NCBI GenBank assembly: GCA_049790855.1
Contig: JBAQZJ010000506.1
Span: 1-15,222 of the forward strand
DNA from: JACCRE01 sp049790855
Lineage (GTDB): Bacteria > Planctomycetota > Planctomycetia > Planctomycetales > Planctomycetaceae
DNA length: 15,222 nucleotides
Reading direction: 5' to 3'
Under the pieces are notes generated by a model. It was given only the letters and a program-made list of their open reading frames with translations. It was not told the DNA's origin and ran no database searches. Made by a program: the position numbers and the translations under genes. Below are positions 14,977-15,222 of the stretch, one piece after another (position 1 is the first letter of the stretch; each line of letters starts with the position of its first letter).

Positions 14977-15222
14977 TCATTCGCCAAGTCTTTCCAGTAA
15001 TTCCGCCGAAAGATACGTGCTCATGCGCTGCGGTGCTTCACCCGGCGACGGATGCGCTGCGGCGAGTGAGATCGCACTGTAGATCGCTTGCGGAAACAGA
15101 TCGTCGGGCGGTGCGACAGGCGGTGCGTCGATCGGCGTCATGCTGCCGCCGCTCCAGAAGGCCGCCATCGCCGTCCACGCCGCCGCCGTTCCGTAGTCGA
15201 GACGTTCCGCGACGGCCTGAGC
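14977..15222 (-). CDS. C-terminal part of a probable DUF6931-type protein (5' end outside window)
   Basis: Eighty-one in-frame codons, open to the right edge, so the gene begins outside the window. The visible end reads ERLDYGTAAAWTAMAAFWSGGSM, then PPVAPPDDLFPQAIYSAISLAAA and RMSTYLSAELLERLGE. The AxAAFWSGGS followed by PPVxPPxxL pattern resembles the C-terminal part of the short DUF6931 family common in planctomycetes, as I recall it; function unknown. It could also start at an internal ATG (15168), but the upstream codons fit the family pattern. It is convergent with the TolC-like gene with only 20 bp between, in which I see no terminator hairpin. No link to the exporter is evident. Confidence 0.6.
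   Translation of the reverse strand, partial: AQAVAERLDYGTAAAWTAMAAFWSGGSMTPIDAPPVAPPDDLFPQAIYSAISLAAAHPSPGEAPQRMSTYLSAELLERLGE

Overview
The window looks like a piece of a high-GC planctomycete chromosome (Pirellulales/Planctomycetales type; genus not resolvable by eye). The basis is a set of recognisable planctomycete protein types. These are a giant beta-rich surface protein with an Arg-rich leader and a degenerate LEPR-XLL-like motif (LEHRRVLNA), a small secreted Cys-rich protein with a YEDxNLERxG motif, an M50-HlyD fusion exporter operon, and the C-terminal end of a probable DUF6931-type protein. I see no phage, IS, CRISPR, tRNA or rRNA signals.

Layout. Positions 1-6174 (minus) hold the N-terminal 2058 codons of one giant gene that runs off the left edge. 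The minus frame is free of stops in every stretch I read, and the many small frames on both strands there are shadows. A 342-bp divergent gap (6175-6516) carries a good sigma70-like promoter for the giant gene and leads on the plus strand into a small secreted Cys-rich protein (6517-7305). After a 30-bp convergent gap with a hairpin comes a tightly overlapped three-gene minus operon. In transcription order it is GAF-like/HlyD adaptor (12456-10498), HlyD adaptor with signal peptide (10511-9510), and PqqD-like/M50/HlyD membrane protein (9513-7336). A 271-bp divergent regulatory region with two inverted repeats separates it from a TolC-type outer-membrane lipoprotein (12728-14956, plus). A partial minus-strand gene (14977-15222) closes the window.

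How the genes may work together. The TolC-like channel and three different HlyD-type adaptors (one cytosol-anchored with a sensor-like domain, one periplasmic, one fused to a multi-pass M50 metalloprotease-like core) would make a tripartite envelope conduit. No ABC ATPase or RND pump is encoded in the window, which is unusual for a HlyD/TolC system. The giant protein contains a block typical of two-partner-secretion filamentous haemagglutinins but does not start with the usual secretion domain, and no TpsB/FhaC-like partner is present here. The most interesting reading, which is inference, is that the locus is an adhesin plus a non-canonical type-1-like exporter built around an M50-family core.
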